Origin: Oscillospiraceae bacterium | GTDB taxonomy: Bacteria; Bacillota; Clostridia; Oscillospirales; CAG-272 | Length of the DNA: 64,000 bases | NCBI GenBank assembly: GCA_015064205.1 | Contig: SVSR01000002.1 | Coordinates: forward strand, 1-64,000 | Reading direction: 5' to 3' | Shown: piece by piece, positions 58,648 to 64,000 of the stretch | Position numbering within the stretch: position 1 is the stretch's first letter | How the letters are laid out: each line of letters starts with the position of its first letter | Position numbers and translations under genes: made by a program | Notes under the pieces: model-generated | What the model was told of the DNA's origin: nothing | Seen by the model: only the letters and a program-made list of their open reading frames with translations | Database searches by the model: none

Positions 58648-58980
58648 TCAGATCATACCTGAAAGCTTTACGCAAAGCTCATAAGCTGAAAGCGGTGAGG
58701 AGAATACGTTTATCTCCTTTGACTTTGCGGCTTCAATAAATCCGCCGTCATACTCCGCTTCTTCTGCAAGTATAACGCACGACAGATCAAGAAGCGACGC
58801 TACTGCAAGCACGTTTATGTTGGACATTATAGTAACAAGCGCCTGCGAGCTTTTCGCATGCCCCATTACCCAGCTAAGAAGATCTCCCGCATATACACCG
58901 TCGATCTCTCTTTCGCCGTTTGCAATATTCAGCACCTTCAGTCCAAGCGCTTCACACACAGCATTTACCGTCATTTTCAC
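58648..58980 (-). CDS. DRTGG-like domain protein
   Basis: YAGDLLSWVMGHAKSSQALVTIMSNINVLAVASLLDLSCVILAE. Confidence 0.75.
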   Translation of the reverse strand: MKMTVNAVCEALGLKVLNIANGEREIDGVYAGDLLSWVMGHAKSSQALVTIMSNINVLAVASLLDLSCVILAEEAEYDGGFIEAAKSKEINVFSSPLSAYELCVKLSGMI

Positions 58981-59000
58981 TGCTTCCTTTCACTGCCATT

Positions 59001-60272
59001 TCAAGTATTACTGCTATTTTCTTCATCGCTTTTGTTCAAAAACACGCAGTCATCAAGCAATGAAGCCTTCTTTATAACGTCCTCGGCAAAGGCACGGCAG
59101 GTTGGCGACCCGCATGCTCCGCAGTCAAAGCCCGGAAGCTTTTTTTCAAGGCTGACTATTTCCTTCATTAAGCTCATAGCCGTTTTTCTGTCCGAATCAA
59201 GCTTTGATGCCGACTCGTATTCCGGCTGCCTGTATTCATACTTTTTCGGTATGCTCTTAACCTCATCAACCGAGGGCCTGTTTTGCATAACAGGCAGATA
59301 TCTTTTAATATTCTGTATCTTAACCTTTGCAAGATACGGGTTGCCGACGTTCATTACTCCCCCCACGCAACCCGAGCTGCATGCGTTGAGCTCTATGTAA
59401 TCAAGAAACGGAAAGCTTCCCGTTTCAAGCTCGTCAAGCACCTTGATTATGTTTTCAATACCGTCTGCGGCAAGATACCGGTCGTTTAAAAGCGCCGACG
59501 CTTCTCCTCCGCTGAGGGCCCAGCTCATTCCTACCATTCCCGTTTTCGATATCGGGGCGATATCTTCTGATTTGCCCATGGCGCCAAGTAATTCAAAATA
59601 AATTTCGTTCACGGCTACAACAAAGTCAACGTGACTTTCATAACCGTCTATATTATTTTTAACTGCGCTTATTTTCGCAGGGCAAGGTGAGATGAACACC
59701 GTTACGATATCTTCTCTTTTTAATTCGGGGTGCTTTGCCATCGCTTCCTCGATCGCCTTTTCGGCGGCGATCTCCATCGGCGAGAGCATCGGAACGAGGT
59801 TGTCGCGCAGATATGGGAATCTGAGCGCTATGAGTCTGGTTACAACAGGACACGCCGAGCTTATGACCGGGCGTCTGATGTCGTCGCGCTTTAAATACTG
59901 CCTCGTATATTCGGTTACGAGCTCTGCCGCTCTTGCAACCTCGTACACGTAGTCAAAGCCGATTTTCAAAAGTCCGTCCATTATATAGTCGGCATCGTCA
60001 AGATTTTCAAACTGTCCGTACAAAGACGGAGGCGGGAGCGCAATTACAAACTTCTTGCCAAACGGCAGATCTGCCAGCTTGTCTGCAACGGCGCGCTTTG
60101 CCTTATGCGGACACTGTCTGATACATTCGCCGCAATCGATACAACGCCCGGAATCTATAACCGCATGCCCGTTTTTTATGCGTATCGCTTCAGTCGGACA
60201 TCTTTTTAGGCAGGTTATACATCCCTTGCACTTGTCGTAATCGAGCGCAACAGAATGCTTGTAAGGAGCCAC
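59001..60272 (-). CDS. HydS-like FeFe hydrogenase/sensor protein with C-terminal Fe-S domain
   Basis: CKGCITCLKRCP and CIDCGECIRQCP; ISSACPVV, ISPCPAKISAV, LNACSSGCVGG; DCGACGSPTCRAFAEDVI. Confidence 0.88.
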   Translation of the reverse strand: MAPYKHSVALDYDKCKGCITCLKRCPTEAIRIKNGHAVIDSGRCIDCGECIRQCPHKAKRAVADKLADLPFGKKFVIALPPPSLYGQFENLDDADYIMDGLLKIGFDYVYEVARAAELVTEYTRQYLKRDDIRRPVISSACPVVTRLIALRFPYLRDNLVPMLSPMEIAAEKAIEEAMAKHPELKREDIVTVFISPCPAKISAVKNNIDGYESHVDFVVAVNEIYFELLGAMGKSEDIAPISKTGMVGMSWALSGGEASALLNDRYLAADGIENIIKVLDELETGSFPFLDYIELNACSSGCVGGVMNVGNPYLAKVKIQNIKRYLPVMQNRPSVDEVKSIPKKYEYRQPEYESASKLDSDRKTAMSLMKEIVSLEKKLPGFDCGACGSPTCRAFAEDVIKKASLLDDCVFLNKSDEENSSNT

Positions 60273-60281
60273 TTTATCACC

Positions 60282-60710
60282 TCATATGTTTACTGACATT
60301 GTAATTTTTGTTCCTTTTCCTACTTCGCTTTCTATATTGAGCTCATCCGTATATCTCTTGATATTAGGAAGCCCCATTCCGGCGCCAAAGCCAAGTGACC
60401 GGATATTATCGGGAGCCGTTGAATAGCCCTCTCTCATTGCAAGCTCAATATCTGCGATTCCGGGGCCGCGGTCGGTCATAACGAGCGTCACCTTATCGTC
60501 TGTGATAAAAAGCTCAGCCTCGCCGCCGCCTGCATGTATGACCATGTTTATCTCAGCTTCATACATCGCTATCGACACACGTCTTATCGCTTCGGAATCT
60601 ATGCCTATTCGCCTGAGGATCTTTTTTACCTGTACGGATGCTTCTCCCGCAGAGGTAAAATCGTTCCCATCCACGTCAAAGTGAAATGCAAGCGGACTTG
60701 CGTTATCCAT
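60282..60710 (-). CDS. RsbW-like anti-sigma-type HATPase
   Basis: YEAEINMVIHAGGGEAEL, VMTDRGPGIADIELAMREGYSTA, GFGAGMGLPNIKRYTDEL. Confidence 0.88.
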   Translation of the reverse strand: MDNASPLAFHFDVDGNDFTSAGEASVQVKKILRRIGIDSEAIRRVSIAMYEAEINMVIHAGGGEAELFITDDKVTLVMTDRGPGIADIELAMREGYSTAPDNIRSLGFGAGMGLPNIKRYTDELNIESEVGKGTKITMSVNI

Positions 60711-60713
60711 GGC

Positions 60714-61073
60714 TTACACCTCCTGAGGCATAAGTCCGCCCGAATAAAGCCTTCCGCAAGCCTCAAACATTCGCATCTTCGTTGCTAAAACAACGATCGA
60801 TGCGTCTGCCGCAAGCTCAAGCATTTCAGGCGAGGGCATCTTATTGCGTACGAATACGATGCAGCGCATATCCATCATCTCAGCCGTTCTTATTACCTGC
60901 GGGTTAACAAGACCCGTAAGTAACACCGCCTGATTCTTTACGTATGCAAGAACGTCGCTCATCATATCGCTTCCGCAAGCCGAATGAACCTCATGCTCGA
61001 TAAGCTCTTCGCAGCATAGTACCTTCGCGTCAAGTAATGACGCAATTTCGGACATTTTCATATAAATCTCCAT
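60714..61073 (-). CDS. DRTGG-like domain protein
   Basis: KMSEIASLLDAKVLCCEELIEHEVHSACGSDMMSDVLAYVKNQAVLLTGLVNPQVIRTAEMMDM; exact start uncertain. Confidence 0.78.
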   Translation of the reverse strand: MEIYMKMSEIASLLDAKVLCCEELIEHEVHSACGSDMMSDVLAYVKNQAVLLTGLVNPQVIRTAEMMDMRCIVFVRNKMPSPEMLELAADASIVVLATKMRMFEACGRLYSGGLMPQEV

Positions 61074-61108
61074 GCCGGTCCTGCCGGCCGATCAAATTAA
61101 GTATTTAC

Positions 61109-61606
61109 TCAGTCTATGTACGGAGCAAGGATCTTGTCTACGTCTGCAGTTACAAGTCTTCCGTATACTTCGTCGTTTATGGTAAGTACGGGAGCAAGTC
61201 CGCATGCACCGATGCAACGGGTTGCATCAATGCTGTACTTTCCGTCGGGGCTTGTCTGGCCTACGCCAACTCCGAGCTTTTCCGAAATCTTTTCGATAAT
61301 GTCGCCCGAACCCTTAACGTAGCATGCAGTTCCAAGGCATACCGCAACTGCAACCTTTCCCTTCGGGTTGAGCACGAACTGGGAATAGAACGTTGCTACT
61401 CCGTATACTTCGGCAAGAGATACTCCCATTGACAAAGCTATATGGTTCTGAACTTCGATAGGGAGATATCCGTAGATATTCTGCGCGCCCTGAAGTATGG
61501 GCATAAGCGCACCCTTGTCGTCCTTGTGCTTTGCAATAAGTGCATCAAGCTTAGCTTCCTGCTCCTTGGTTCCTGCAAAAGCAACCGTGGTCAAATTCTT
61601 CTTCAT
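61109..61606 (-). CDS. NuoE-like 2Fe-2S hydrogenase subunit (HydC/HndA)
   Basis: GVSLAEVYGVATFYSQFVLNPKGKVAVAVCLGTACYVKGSGDI, CIGACGLAPV. Confidence 0.95.
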   Translation of the reverse strand: MKKNLTTVAFAGTKEQEAKLDALIAKHKDDKGALMPILQGAQNIYGYLPIEVQNHIALSMGVSLAEVYGVATFYSQFVLNPKGKVAVAVCLGTACYVKGSGDIIEKISEKLGVGVGQTSPDGKYSIDATRCIGACGLAPVLTINDEVYGRLVTADVDKILAPYID

Positions 61607-61950
61607 TGAATCTGTTCCTCCTGATTTGATTTATGAAATATACCCCGGGGAAAAGTATGATTGTTAAATTTTTGGCAATTATATCGCGTTTTTACCCCAA
61701 GAGTCGCATTCGCCATTTCATTATACTACATATTAAAGAAAAAATCTATAGTTTTTGCGAACTTTTTTAAAGAAAATCAAGGATTTTTTGATTTTTTTGT
61801 CATTATAACGTATCTCATCCCTCTTTTGGACTGCAAAAACGACACCTCAGCCCGCCGACTCTCTTATAAAACTATGGATAAACAGCACTTTATATTACAA
61901 ATCGTAATAACTCTCATATCCGAAGGTGGCTGTTTGATATTTCTTCGGTT

Positions 61951-62035
61951 TCGTAGGGCAGGGGCTTGCTCCTGCCGTCTATATGGTTAAAAATTGCACG
62001 AAGCGGCGGGAGCAAGCCCCCGCCCTACGAAAATT
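61951..62035. repeat. Dispersed palindromic intergenic element, family A copy 3
   Basis: cgtagggcaggggcttgctcctgcc ... ggcgggagcaagcccccgccctacg. Confidence 0.85.
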
Positions 62036-62039
62036 TTTA

Positions 62040-62088
62040 CAAAAAACAAGCGCGAGAGGTGTACTTCTGACAAAAGTACACCTCTCGC
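62040..62088 (-). terminator. Terminator of obgE
   Basis: gcgagaggtgtactt-ctgacaa-aagtacacctctcgc followed by T-rich tract on minus strand. Confidence 0.88.
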
Positions 62089-62095
62089 ATAGAAA

Positions 62096-64000
<1,905 letters not shown>

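Overview
Bacterial chromosomal window with a Firmicutes/Clostridia character (inferred from SpoIIE, IreB, Hsp33, T-box, trimeric-type FeFe hydrogenase and S-layer homology proteins). Most of it is ordinary core genome: ylxM-ffh-rpsP-khpA, rbfA-nrnA-truB, ribF, cysE-cysS, glyA, gpmI, DAHP synthase, trmB, cls, hslO, mgsA, obgE and the ligA C-terminus. I found no phage, transposase, CRISPR array or rRNA. There is one tRNA with a CAU anticodon on the minus strand. The most interesting parts are: (1) a compact ten-gene minus-strand operon (53397-61606) that interleaves HydABC-type FeFe hydrogenase subunits with a putative H2-sensing/regulatory module (HydS-like FeFe protein, two DRTGG-like proteins, two HATPase proteins, a PHP protein), with non-canonical H-cluster residues; (2) a small XRE regulator locus with three 16-bp near-palindromic operators in a divergent promoter, a small divergent acidic protein and a downstream Fic protein whose catalytic His is replaced by Gln; (3) a spoIIE promoter with two Spo0A-box sequences and a 21-bp -35/-10 spacing; (4) a Cys-type T-box leader before cysE-cysS that the ORF track has translated as protein; (5) two families of dispersed intergenic palindromic repeats. 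Several ORF-track starts are too long, and I corrected them using RBS and promoter evidence. All family assignments come from reading motifs by eye; no database search was run.
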